Below, in pieces: positions 19,994 through 28,670 of a stretch of 64,000 bases of DNA (its first letter is position 1; the number at the start of each line of letters is the position of its first letter). A program made the translations under genes and the position numbers. This DNA comes from Planctomycetales bacterium ZRK34 (GTDB lineage Bacteria > Planctomycetota > Phycisphaerae > Phycisphaerales > Zrk34): assembly GCA_014873095.1 (NCBI GenBank), contig CP050848.1, forward strand, positions 3,593,850-3,657,849, read 5' to 3'. Below the pieces are notes generated by a model that was given only the letters and a program-made list of their open reading frames with translations, did no database searches and was not told the DNA's origin.

Positions 19994-21313
19994 TCAGTCC
20001 GCGGCGTGCAGTTCAGCGACCGCTTGTTTGAATTGCTTACGTGCTTCTACGGTTTGTGGTGAGTCGAGTGCAGGCTTGGGTTCGTATGCATCTTCGCGGA
20101 GATCCCACAGCCTGCCATCACTATCGAGTCGGTAATCTGCCCCGCGGATGAACCAGCGATCGCGCCAGTATCGGTAGACCCATGTGCGGGCCGGGTAGGC
20201 TTCGCCTTTGAGCTTCGGGAAGAAGCTGCGGCCGTCGATGGCATATTCATTTGGCATGTTCACACCGGCGGCATCCAGCAGCGTCGGAAAAAAGTCGGTG
20301 AAATCGACGAGTTCTTCAGCCACCTGACCGGGCGCGATCGTGCCCGGCCAGCGGACAATCATTGGCACACGCGTGCCGGCTTCAGTCAATGTGGCTTTGC
20401 CTCCGCGTATCTTGCGATCGCCAAGCAGAGAGGTGATCGTGCGGTCGGTCCCGTTGTCGCCGGTGACGATGACGAGTGTGTTTTCAGCCAGGCCCAGGCG
20501 ATCGACTTCGTCCACGACTTTGCCGATCAGCTTATCCGTATAGGCCACGAGCTGGGCGAAACCTGCCTGTCTGGGTTTGACATCGGCATCGGGATCATCA
20601 CCGGGCTTCAGGCGGTCCGGCGAAGCGGGGTAGTTCTTGCCGGTCGCCGTCTGCGAATGTACCAGCGTCATCGGGTAGTACACGAAGAAGGGGCCATCTC
20701 GGTGATCGCGCATGAACTGCATGGCGTGTTCGGAAAATAGGTCATCGCCGAACTTATCCTTGCCCAGGTCATCTGCCCGTTGATCGTCGATCCATAATTC
20801 CGGATTCCAGTAGTGTCGTGTGATCGTGTTGCCGCGAAACAGTCGCCACATGTATCGATCTTCGAAGCCCGCGCCGGCGATGTGATCCCGATGGTCGGCG
20901 AAGTCCATGCACAGGTGCCACTTGCCGGCAACGCAGGTGGCATAGCCGGCGTCGGCGAGCATCTGCACAAAAGTTCGATCTCGCTGTGTGTTCAGCTTTT
21001 TTGGAAACCGTGGTAGAATCACCTGGGTGATGCCGTTGCGGAAGCTGTACCGACCGGTCAGCAACTCGGCGCGCGATGGGCTGCACACCGGCAGCGCGTA
21101 GCAGTGATCAAACCGCATGCCCTCGGCAGCGAGACGATCCATATTCGGCGTCTGGTAGCTTGTTCCACCGTAGCAACCTAACGCCTCCGCCCCGAGGTCG
21201 TCGATCAGGATCAGAACGATATTCGGTCTTATTGGCTCGTCGGCGATTGTGGTCGACATGTGGCTCGACCAAACGATCAGCCCGGCCACCACGAGCAACG
21301 CAATACGTTTCAT
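19994..21313 (-). CDS. Formylglycine-dependent sulfatase (S1 family)
   Basis: This 439-residue exported sulfatase hydrolyses sulfate esters, probably on algal or host polysaccharides. The start at 21313 is set by AGGAGG seven bases upstream. Residues 1-26 form a signal peptide. Metal-binding Asp residues are in ILIDDLG (38-39). The formylglycine site is CSPSR with Cys77, followed by AELLTGRY. GKWHL and TGDNGTD supply the other metal and sulfate ligands. An anaerobic or FGE-type maturase is needed and is not in the window. It is encoded convergent to the cassette 1 enzymes, with which it probably acts. Confidence 0.95.
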   Translation of the reverse strand: MKRIALLVVAGLIVWSSHMSTTIADEPIRPNIVLILIDDLGAEALGCYGGTSYQTPNMDRLAAEGMRFDHCYALPVCSPSRAELLTGRYSFRNGITQVILPRFPKKLNTQRDRTFVQMLADAGYATCVAGKWHLCMDFADHRDHIAGAGFEDRYMWRLFRGNTITRHYWNPELWIDDQRADDLGKDKFGDDLFSEHAMQFMRDHRDGPFFVYYPMTLVHSQTATGKNYPASPDRLKPGDDPDADVKPRQAGFAQLVAYTDKLIGKVVDEVDRLGLAENTLVIVTGDNGTDRTITSLLGDRKIRGGKATLTEAGTRVPMIVRWPGTIAPGQVAEELVDFTDFFPTLLDAAGVNMPNEYAIDGRSFFPKLKGEAYPARTWVYRYWRDRWFIRGADYRLDSDGRLWDLREDAYEPKPALDSPQTVEARKQFKQAVAELHAAD

Positions 21314-21350
21314 CAACAAGCCTCCTGACTTGACCCTACGTAATCTGCAA

Positions 21351-21360
21351 TATGCGCATA
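21351..21360. promoter_or_regulatory. Palindrome TATGCGCATA upstream of sulfatase
   Basis: A perfect 10-base palindrome lies 38 bases upstream of the sulfatase start, in an AT-rich patch of an otherwise GC-rich region. It could be an operator. No cognate regulator is identified. Confidence 0.25.
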
Positions 21361-21450
21361 ATATCCCCGGAAATCAATATGATTCTGGTGAGCCTACATC
21401 AGGTTGATATCACGAACTTGCGTTGCGATCAGCGTCGTCAGTTGAGTTGG

Positions 21451-22086
21451 TTACTGCAGCTTGAGCTTTCGGCGGATTTCTGACTGAACCTCGTCAGGTG
21501 TGCCGCGGCCGTCGATCTGGAAGACCAGTTCCTTGGCGTCGAACTTCTCGACGGTGGGCTTGGTCTTCGTGTTGAAATCATGCAGACGGGCGGCGAGAGC
21601 TTCTTCGGTGTCGTCGGCGCGGGCGATCAGGGGGCCGCCGCAGACATCGCAGACGCCTTCCTTCTCTGGGCGGTGGTGAATCAGGTTGTAGTCAAGCCCG
21701 CACTGTGAGCACTTGCGCCGGGCCAGCGCCCGGGCGATCACCACCTCGTCGGGCACATCGATGTAGATCAGCGCGTCGATGTCGTAGCTTTCCAGAAAGA
21801 ACACCGCCTGCGAGGCGTTGCGTGGAAAGCCGTCGAGGATGAATCCATAGTTCCAGTCGTGTTCATCGAGACGCGAGCGGACGATCTGCTCGACGATCTC
21901 GTCGGGCACAAGCTGGCCGGCGTTGACGATGCGATTGATGCGGGCGGCGAGTTTGGTATGGGCCTGGATGTTCCAGCGGAAGATATCGCCGACGGAGATG
22001 TGGACCAGATCGTAAGCCTCGGCGAGCATGATTGCCTGCGTGCCTTTGCCGCAGCCCTGGGGGCCCATGATGATGTACTTGTGCAA
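21451..22086 (-). CDS. adk: Adenylate kinase
   Basis: Adk equilibrates ATP + AMP with 2 ADP. At 211 aa it is a normal long-form enzyme. The P-loop is GPQGCGKGTQ (residues 8-17). The NMP-binding region shows ISVGDIFR, and GFILDGFPRN is the central signature. The LID carries a four-cysteine zinc site (Cys126, Cys129, Cys146, Cys149). The start is a TTG with GGAG eight bases upstream; there is no in-frame ATG that would preserve the N-terminal strand. The gene lies 27 bases downstream of ppk2, so the two nucleotide/phosphate-handling enzymes are probably co-transcribed. Confidence 0.96.
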   Translation of the reverse strand: MHKYIIMGPQGCGKGTQAIMLAEAYDLVHISVGDIFRWNIQAHTKLAARINRIVNAGQLVPDEIVEQIVRSRLDEHDWNYGFILDGFPRNASQAVFFLESYDIDALIYIDVPDEVVIARALARRKCSQCGLDYNLIHHRPEKEGVCDVCGGPLIARADDTEEALAARLHDFNTKTKPTVEKFDAKELVFQIDGRGTPDEVQSEIRRKLKLQ

Positions 22087-22113
22087 CGTGAATGCTCCGC
22101 GTCGACGTGGGGG

Positions 22114-22980
22114 TCAATACAGTTCCGGCACAAAGGTCTGATCTTCCATCGGCGGACGGACGTAGCCGTTGTTCTCCTGACGCGGCGGCAGTTCGATCTT
22201 CTCCGGCGTCAGATCTTCGTAGGGGATCAGGCTGAGAATATGCGAGATGACGTTCAGGCGCGCCTTCTTCTTGTTGGTCGAGTTGACCACGTACCACGGG
22301 GCCTGCTTGATGTCGGTATGTGCGAACATGACGTCCTTGGCCTTGGAATATTCCATCCACATCGAACGCGACTTCAGGTCCATCGGGCTCAGCTTCCAAC
22401 GCTTGGTCGGATCTTCAATTCGCTGCTGGAAGCGGCGTTCCTGCTCTTCGTCGCTGACCGAGAACCAGTACTTGATCAGATTGATTCCGCTGCGGACGAG
22501 CATGCGTTCGAACTCGGGACACGACCGCAGGAATTCCTGGTACTGCGGCTCGGTGCAGAAATTCATGACGTGCTCGACGCCGGCGCGGTTGTACCACGAT
22601 CGGTCAAACAGCACGATCTCGCCGGCCGAGGGCAGATGATGCACGTACCGCTGAAAGTACCACTGGGTCTTCTCACGCTCGGTCGGCGCCGGCAGCGCGA
22701 CAACTTTCACGACGCGCGGACTGCAGCATTCAGTGACGCGCTTGATCGCGCCACCTTTGCCGGCCGCGTCGCGCCCTTCGAAGAGAATCACCGCGCGATA
22801 CCCGGTGTGCTTGACCCATTCCTGCATCTTGACCAGCTCGATCTGCAGGCGCGTCAGTTCTTTCTCGTAGGTTTTCTTTTTCAGCTTGCCGTTGTGCGAG
22901 GTTTGCCCTTCGACGGAAGGGGTGGCCTCCTGTGCGTCGTTCTTCTTAGAGGATTTGTCCTTCTTTTTGGTTTTCGGCAT
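22114..22980 (-). CDS. ppk2: Polyphosphate kinase 2 (PPK2) family nucleotide phosphotransferase
   Basis: This 288-residue PPK2 protein transfers phosphate between polyphosphate and nucleoside mono- or diphosphates. Walker A appears as FEGRDAAGKGG. Walker B and the lid region appear as VLFDRSWYNRAGVEHVM and EEQERRFQQRI. The start at 22980 (MPKTKKKDK, a Lys-rich tail) has AAGGTGGGG upstream and is preferred over a longer GTG-type start at 23022. Direct linkage to adk fits a role in interconverting AMP, ADP and ATP with polyphosphate. Confidence 0.93.
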   Translation of the reverse strand: MPKTKKKDKSSKKNDAQEATPSVEGQTSHNGKLKKKTYEKELTRLQIELVKMQEWVKHTGYRAVILFEGRDAAGKGGAIKRVTECCSPRVVKVVALPAPTEREKTQWYFQRYVHHLPSAGEIVLFDRSWYNRAGVEHVMNFCTEPQYQEFLRSCPEFERMLVRSGINLIKYWFSVSDEEQERRFQQRIEDPTKRWKLSPMDLKSRSMWMEYSKAKDVMFAHTDIKQAPWYVVNSTNKKKARLNVISHILSLIPYEDLTPEKIELPPRQENNGYVRPPMEDQTFVPELY

Positions 22981-23121
22981 GGCCCCACCTTGATGCTGGA
23001 AGCGAAGAATCGGGAACAACACACGCGATCTATTATCAGCATATCGTGCAAATACCGGGCCAGCGTGAGGACTCGCGTTTTTTGATCAGTTTTCAGCTTA
23101 GAATCAGGCTTGGTCGCCCAG

Positions 23122-24921
23122 TTATTCAGCAGTCTGCACAAAAGTTGAGGGGTGGTTGGCCTTCAGCCGAGCAGCGAGACGTTCAAGGGCCCCAACGGTG
23201 AAGATCAGGGGATACAGCTTTTCGTAGTACCACAACTTGGCGAAGTAGAACCCGATCGGCGCCGGTGGAAAGGCCGTTCCGTGGCGGGTTGCGTCGCAGA
23301 GCCAGGCGACGCCTCGTTCGATGGCGGGATGTGTTTGCGGGGCGTTGCTGGTCGCCAGCGCGTCCAGGGCGAGGGCGGTTTCCTCAATGGTGGAGGGGGT
23401 GTCTGCCGCGCCACCCCAACCGCCGTCGACGTTCTGACTCTGTATCAGCCAGTTGGCGGCAGGCCCGGCGGCGGGATGACGAACCATTGCCGGCAACACG
23501 CGGGTGGTTCCATAGGTGAGATTTAACTCGTCACCATGGTGTTGGTTGCCGAACCACAGCGGTGTCCAGGCGCCGTCGCTGCGCTGCTGCGATTTCAGAT
23601 AAGCGGCAGCCCGTTGCACGGCGCTTGCCGGTGCGCCCCAGCGCTCGGCAGCCTGAAGAAAATGCGCCGTGATGTCCTGGCTGCTGCGATCGAACGGCAG
23701 TTTGCCCCATCCGTGGCAGAACGTGGGGATGCCGCCATCGCGATTCTGCAGATCGACGAGCCAACGGATACCGGCCGCTGCAGCGCGTCGGGTGGGTTCA
23801 TGATCAGCCCCGAGATGATGCAGCGCGATCAACGCGCCGCTGGTGTCATCGGCATCCGGTACGCCGCCGGGTAGGTCTGTCCATGCCCAGCCACCCGGCG
23901 CGGCGCCAGTAAACGGATGAACCTCGCGGTACTGTTGATTCAGCAGCCAGTCGCGGACCGCCGTGCGATGATCGGTCGACAGGTACTGGTTCAGACAGCC
24001 GCCGCTTGCCAGGGCATTGATCGACAAGGTCGTCAGCCATGTGGCGAGGTTGGTGTCTATGGGCCAGCTTCCATCGGCGCGTGCGGAGGCTTCGAGAAAT
24101 CGCACGCCCTGTCGGGCCACGGGATGGTCGGCGAGGTCCGCCCCGGCAAGGCTCATCGTGACGAAACTGGTCAGCGGGGTGGCTTCGAGAAACCCGCCGC
24201 CGTCGGGTTGGGTCGCTTCGAGCACCCTCAGCGTGCGTTGGCGGGTGACATTGCGGGCAATGCGCGTGATCGGATTGCGAGTCGGGCGATTGTGGTGTCG
24301 CACCTGTCCGATGGCGATCAGCGCCGGCAGCGCATAACTGACGACGCGCAGGTTGAGTAGACGAAACCACGATTGCGGCAGGGCGGCCAGCTCAAACGGC
24401 AGTTGTTTGACACGCCGCCATGCCGCAGACTCATCGCCGAGACACCCGCACAACGCGCTCATCGTCAAAATCGGAACGCTGAAGGTGCGATCGACGCCAT
24501 AACGCTGCATGATCGCTTCGACCAGCGCATCGACGGTGTCGGAACCTGCGTTGTCGGTCAGCCACTGACGGGCGCGTCGGCGAGCGGGTTCGGCGCGATC
24601 GTGTTGAGCTTCGGGCAGGGCGAGCGCGGCCCAGCAGAGCGTGGTGGTGCTGATGTTGCTGAAGCTGAGCGCGGTGTCGCCCCAGCCGCCGTCGGCGTTT
24701 TGGTTGTCGATCAACCACGCGGCGCCGCGATGGATCAGATCATGGTGATCGTGACACCCGCGGGCACGGTCGATCAGGGACAGGGCGGTCAGGGCGGTAG
24801 CGGTCGACAGCGCGCTGCTGGATAGTTCTCCGGTCCAGTGGCCGGCTGCGTTGCGCTCGGCAAGCAGCGCTTTGACGGCATGGTGTCGAGTTTTCGAAAA
24901 TGCGTCGTAGTCCAGCGACAT
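23122..24921 (-). CDS. Squalene-hopene-cyclase-like class II terpene cyclase
   Basis: This 599-residue alpha/alpha-barrel protein has several QW-type repeats (QNADGGWGD, ARADGSWPID, QRSDGAWTPLWF, QNVDGGWGGA). The class II cyclase acid motif is present as DADD (356-359) in GGVPDADDTSGAL. The C-terminus FYFAKLWYYEKLYPLIF matches the end of squalene-hopene cyclases. Protonation-initiated cyclisation of a polyprenyl substrate is therefore likely. The start at 24921 leaves two bases after the upstream stop; the longer frame would overlap that gene. It is last in the nine-gene operon. The product and even the substrate (squalene or another isoprenoid) are unknown. Confidence 0.88.
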   Translation of the reverse strand: MSLDYDAFSKTRHHAVKALLAERNAAGHWTGELSSSALSTATALTALSLIDRARGCHDHHDLIHRGAAWLIDNQNADGGWGDTALSFSNISTTTLCWAALALPEAQHDRAEPARRRARQWLTDNAGSDTVDALVEAIMQRYGVDRTFSVPILTMSALCGCLGDESAAWRRVKQLPFELAALPQSWFRLLNLRVVSYALPALIAIGQVRHHNRPTRNPITRIARNVTRQRTLRVLEATQPDGGGFLEATPLTSFVTMSLAGADLADHPVARQGVRFLEASARADGSWPIDTNLATWLTTLSINALASGGCLNQYLSTDHRTAVRDWLLNQQYREVHPFTGAAPGGWAWTDLPGGVPDADDTSGALIALHHLGADHEPTRRAAAAGIRWLVDLQNRDGGIPTFCHGWGKLPFDRSSQDITAHFLQAAERWGAPASAVQRAAAYLKSQQRSDGAWTPLWFGNQHHGDELNLTYGTTRVLPAMVRHPAAGPAANWLIQSQNVDGGWGGAADTPSTIEETALALDALATSNAPQTHPAIERGVAWLCDATRHGTAFPPAPIGFYFAKLWYYEKLYPLIFTVGALERLAARLKANHPSTFVQTAE

Positions 24922-24923
24922 GG

Positions 24924-25751
24924 TCAAAGACTCAGGTGACCCAGGGCGAGCAGGCCGTAGTAGGTGTACTCGACATCGAGCGTGTCCTCGGCCCAATTGC
25001 CGAAAAAAGACCCGCGGCTGGTCCAGAGTGTATCGATAAAGTCGAGACAGGGCTCGCGAACCCTCGACAGGTCCGCGCGTATGGCCGACAGAGCATGTAG
25101 GGCGACGGCGGTTGAAAGCAGATCGGGAATCGGCGCTTCGGAAAAAGCAAAAAACCCGCCGTCTTCGTGACAGCGAGCCAGCAGCCAGTCCGATGATTGC
25201 GGATCGATCGGCAGTCCGAGTTGATGCTGAAGCGTCACGGCGGCGGCGGTGGCGGGGGTGTTGCCCAGTTGGATGTCGGCATCGTTGGCGTATGACCCGT
25301 CGCCGATCGCCAGTGGGGCGAGCGATGCGGCGATGTCGGCTGTCACCGGCGGTTCGGCGTTGACATCCTGTGCCGCGCCCACCGCCAGAAAGCAGTCATA
25401 CACCGAGCGGCGCGGGTCGGCATTCAACCGCTGTGTCACCTTCGGGGCCAGCCGCCGCACCTGTTTGTCGTCATCGATCGCCGCCCAGCAGCGGGCCAGC
25501 GAAGTCAGGTGGACCGTGTCCAGATCATCGCCGTCGCCGAAGGTTGTCAGGTAGTTTGCAATCGCGCCGGTTGGTAGTTCACGTTGCAGGGCGACGAGGC
25601 TGTCGATGCCGAACACGGTGTAATACAGATCGCTTTTGCCGGCGCGGTCCTTGAAGCCACCGTCGGCGTTGAGCTGCTGATGCACGAAGTCGGCGACACG
25701 CTCGGTGGCCTCACCCAGTGGCTTCGTCGCGAGCCTCGCCACCTGAAGCAT
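24924..25751 (-). CDS. Prenyltransferase-beta/terpene-cyclase fold protein without zinc ligands
   Basis: This 275-residue alpha/alpha-barrel protein looks like a protein prenyltransferase beta subunit (GGFKDRAGKSDLYYTVFGIDSL, HEDGGFFAFSEAPIPDLLSTAVALHAL, LDVEYTYYGLLALGHL). By eye alignment to Rab geranylgeranyl transferase beta, the zinc-binding Asp is kept (PD-LLST). The zinc Cys is Leu and the zinc His is Tyr, so a classical zinc-dependent transferase is unlikely. There is no DxDD motif either. The start at 25751 has GAGG six bases upstream and gives a 41-base overlap with the preceding gene. It may be a partner or substrate-handling subunit for the cyclase encoded two bases downstream. Confidence 0.8.
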   Translation of the reverse strand: MLQVARLATKPLGEATERVADFVHQQLNADGGFKDRAGKSDLYYTVFGIDSLVALQRELPTGAIANYLTTFGDGDDLDTVHLTSLARCWAAIDDDKQVRRLAPKVTQRLNADPRRSVYDCFLAVGAAQDVNAEPPVTADIAASLAPLAIGDGSYANDADIQLGNTPATAAAVTLQHQLGLPIDPQSSDWLLARCHEDGGFFAFSEAPIPDLLSTAVALHALSAIRADLSRVREPCLDFIDTLWTSRGSFFGNWAEDTLDVEYTYYGLLALGHLSL

Positions 25752-27441
25752 TTGAAGCCTCATGCTCACTGCACCAGCCCTCGATTTTGAGGTCATTGAA
25801 AATCTTCGTCATCACGCGGCGCAGCAGCCCCTTGAGCGTCGGCTGCTCCAATGGGCGAAGACAGCGAATCGCCTGCTCTTTATACGCATCCAGCAGATGG
25901 CGGGCGCGCTCCTGTACGCCGACCGATCGCAGCGTTTCATGGAGCGGGTGCTCGGTCGACGCATCGGCCTGCTCGCGCATCCACCATTGGCGCACGGCTG
26001 ATTTGTCCTCGCCGCCGGCCATGGCGTGAGCGATGGCGGGAATCAGCGTCGGCCGCATTGCTTCAATGTCGCTGGTTCCTTCGCCGCCAAAGGTGTCTTC
26101 GATGTCGTCACGGATCTGATAGGCGATGCCGAGGTTTTCACTGAATTCATGCAGCACATCCTGCGCCGCCTGATCCGCCCCGGCGAACGTCGCGCCCAGT
26201 CGCAGCGCCACCTCGAATGCCGGCGCTGTCTTCAACCGAAATATCTCGAGCACCTGTGCCGGGGCCAGCGGCTGCGGATTCGCCCGCCAACTCAGTTCGG
26301 CGCCCTGCCCAAGGCATAGATCACGATGGCCGGTCGCGGCGATTTGCAGCATCTTCGCCACGCGGTCCGGCGCGGCATCAAGCTCGCCGATCAGTCGATA
26401 GCCTTCGCCCAGCAACAGGTCGCCGATGTTGATCGCCGCCGCCACGCCGTGCTCGGCATGAACGGTCGGCTGGTCGTAGCGCGTCAGGTCGCCATCTTCG
26501 ATGTCATCGTGAATCAGCGACGCTTTGTGGAAACACTCGACCGCGATCGCCAGGCGCTTCAGATCATCGCTCGGCGGTGTTTCCAGATCATCGGTGATCG
26601 CCGCCGCGGCGCATGCCGTCAGAAACGGCCGCCAGCGCTTGCCGTCACGCGCCAGCCACTGCCGGGCGATCTGCTCGGCATCGGTCTTCGCCGGTCCGCA
26701 AAGCCGTGCCAGTTCATCGGGTTCAAACCACGTAGCCACCTGTTTTCGCAGGCCGCCCAGGTCCATCCGATACGAGCGGTCTTCGCTGGTCAGATGGATT
26801 ACATCCCAGAGCCATTCCATGTCGACGTTCGTTTCGCGGCAGTCGTCCTGCAGCAGCGGGATCGCCACGCCGGGTATCGCCGCCGACTCCATATACGGAA
26901 ATGCCTTCTCCAGCACGGACAGACACGACACGCCGACGATGGCGTCGATTTTGCCGGTCTCGATGATCGCCATCACCAGTGCGCTGCCCTCGGCGATGAG
27001 CACCGCGTAACCCAGTCGCTCGGCCTCGGCCTGAAGCTCCTGCAGGCTGCACTGTCCGCAGCTTTTGCAGAGCAATCCGAACTCATCAAACGGCGCCGGG
27101 CAGGTGTCTTCAGCACGCAGGCATTTGGGCAACAGCAGCAGGCGGCGCTCAAATGGCACACCCGCCAGGTGCTCATGCCACAACTGATTGTTCAGCAGCA
27201 CGGCCGCGTATTCGATGAACGATTCGCTGATGTCGGCCTCGGCGAGCATCTTCCCGGCAAACTCGCGTAACTCCGACTGAGGCACCGGCGGAACGACCGA
27301 TCCGCTTTGCACATACTCGGTGCAAACACGCTTGATCTGCTCGCGCTCGGCGAGCGTCGGTGGCACATTCGACTGCGCCGGCCGCATCTTCTGCGGCGGA
27401 ATCGTCGAAGGAATCGTCATCAGTGGAATGTTCAGCGGCAT
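25711..27441 (-). CDS. DUF116 - polyprenyl synthase fusion protein
   Basis: This 576-residue fusion has two parts. Residues about 30-220 match DUF116, a Cys-rich domain, with Cys107, Cys114, Cys125, Cys128, Cys131, Cys173 and Cys201 in PKCLRAEDTC, CKSCGQC, GVSCLSV and DDCRET; these could hold a metal cluster. Residues about 255-560 form a trans-isoprenyl diphosphate synthase with DDIED (312-316) and DDIED (445-449) as the two Asp-rich motifs, plus GKRWRPFL and the LKTAPAFEVALRLGA segment. The synthase half should build a C15-C30 prenyl chain for the cyclases encoded downstream. DUF116 proteins are often found with radical SAM/ferredoxin genes, which are its neighbours here. The function of the fusion is unknown. 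Confidence 0.9.
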   Translation of the reverse strand: MPLNIPLMTIPSTIPPQKMRPAQSNVPPTLAEREQIKRVCTEYVQSGSVVPPVPQSELREFAGKMLAEADISESFIEYAAVLLNNQLWHEHLAGVPFERRLLLLPKCLRAEDTCPAPFDEFGLLCKSCGQCSLQELQAEAERLGYAVLIAEGSALVMAIIETGKIDAIVGVSCLSVLEKAFPYMESAAIPGVAIPLLQDDCRETNVDMEWLWDVIHLTSEDRSYRMDLGGLRKQVATWFEPDELARLCGPAKTDAEQIARQWLARDGKRWRPFLTACAAAAITDDLETPPSDDLKRLAIAVECFHKASLIHDDIEDGDLTRYDQPTVHAEHGVAAAINIGDLLLGEGYRLIGELDAAPDRVAKMLQIAATGHRDLCLGQGAELSWRANPQPLAPAQVLEIFRLKTAPAFEVALRLGATFAGADQAAQDVLHEFSENLGIAYQIRDDIEDTFGGEGTSDIEAMRPTLIPAIAHAMAGGEDKSAVRQWWMREQADASTEHPLHETLRSVGVQERARHLLDAYKEQAIRCLRPLEQPTLKGLLRRVMTKIFNDLKIEGWCSEHEASNASGGEARDEATG

Positions 27442-27470
27442 GGTTTCTCCTGCTGCGGTGGTCGACGCCG

Positions 27471-28667
27471 TTAACCGTAAGCGCCGAATCCGAAGAACCA
27501 GTGCTTCTTCGCAAAGCGGTACATCCAGTGCTTTTCCGGAATCTCGTGACCCGGCATGTGCTGACTGTGGCGGCTGTTCATCGCTTCGAGTTCAGCCATG
27601 GCGGCGCGGCGGGCGGTGGTGTCACGCGCGCCGTGCCGCTCGACGAACTGCTTGAGCAGGTCTGGCCGCTCCAGCACGATGCACCCGCGGGTGGCCTGGC
27701 TGGCGGTTTCGCGGAAGTCTTCGAGGTATTTCGAGTTGGTCATCGTTTCGTAGATGCCGCGCGGATCGTGTATCGACTCAGTGGCGAACTGGATGATCGG
27801 ACACGGCTCGATGTCACCCCACGGGCTGATGTGATGGCTGATGCCGGTGGCGGCGGGGCAGAGCGCTTCGCCGTTGTGATCCCAGTAAGCGTCAACAATA
27901 CCGATCGGCTTTTTGCAGCGCATGTCGACGACGAACTGACGCACGCGCCGAAGCTGCTCGGGGCTCAACGCCAACTCCAGCGACGGCTCGGGCCCGACCG
28001 GCCGATACGTGTGAAACCACACGTAATGGGCGCCGCGTTCGATCAGGTGGTCGAGCCACGATTCGGTGAGCAGGTCGTCGATGTTGTTGCCGCAGACGCT
28101 GGTGGCCACGCCTGTCATCACGCCGGCGCGAATGCAGTTGTCGAGTCCGCGCAGGGTTTTGTTCAACACGCCGGCGCGCCCGCGGCGCTGATCGCTGATG
28201 ACCTCGGTGCCTTCGATGCTGACCAGCGGCGTGACATTGCCAAGCTGACGCAACCGCTCGGCGACCTCGGGTGTGATGAACTGCCCGTTGGTGAACACCT
28301 GAAAGTAGCACGAGGGGTGTGCTGCCAGAATGTCCAGCAGTTCGTCGTGCATGAACGGCTCGCCGCCGAGGATGCCAAAGAAACTGTTGCCGTGCTTGCG
28401 GGCGTCGGTGATCAGCCGGTTCATCGCCTTCAGGTCGATGGCCTGCTTTTCAGCCGCGACGTCGACCCAGCAGCCTTTGCAGCGCAGGTTGCAACTGTTG
28501 ATGATCGAGATGTACAGGAATGGCGGAAAAACCTCGCCTTTTTTCAACCGCCGCTTGAACCGCTGAACCGACATCATGCCCTTGAAACAGAAGTTGTACA
28601 GAAACTTCCACATCGCCTTGGGGTCGACGGTGGTCAGCATGCGTTTGCTCATCTGCAACATCAGCAT
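27471..28667 (-). CDS. Radical SAM protein, SPASM-like C-terminus
   Basis: This 398-residue radical SAM protein has the cluster motif CxxxCxxC at Cys59, Cys63 and Cys66 (NSCNLRCKGCW). GGEPF is the SAM-binding glycine motif. Further cysteines in ALCPAATG, IEPCPIIQF and TRGCIVL resemble a second (SPASM-like) cluster. The N-terminus (KFLYNFCFKGMMSVQRF) is hydrophobic and may touch the membrane, as in the hopanoid enzyme HpnH, to which general similarity is possible but not proven. It follows the ferredoxin by three bases and precedes the DUF116-prenyl synthase by 29. Several near Met codons leave the exact start uncertain. Confidence 0.9.
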   Translation of the reverse strand: MLMLQMSKRMLTTVDPKAMWKFLYNFCFKGMMSVQRFKRRLKKGEVFPPFLYISIINSCNLRCKGCWVDVAAEKQAIDLKAMNRLITDARKHGNSFFGILGGEPFMHDELLDILAAHPSCYFQVFTNGQFITPEVAERLRQLGNVTPLVSIEGTEVISDQRRGRAGVLNKTLRGLDNCIRAGVMTGVATSVCGNNIDDLLTESWLDHLIERGAHYVWFHTYRPVGPEPSLELALSPEQLRRVRQFVVDMRCKKPIGIVDAYWDHNGEALCPAATGISHHISPWGDIEPCPIIQFATESIHDPRGIYETMTNSKYLEDFRETASQATRGCIVLERPDLLKQFVERHGARDTTARRAAMAELEAMNSRHSQHMPGHEIPEKHWMYRFAKKHWFFGFGAYG

Positions 28668-28670
28668 GCG

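Noticed and set aside
21859-23085. 408-codon plus frame opposite adk and ppk2
   Set aside because: It spans two genes and their gap on the other strand, with no family features. Both minus genes are certain.
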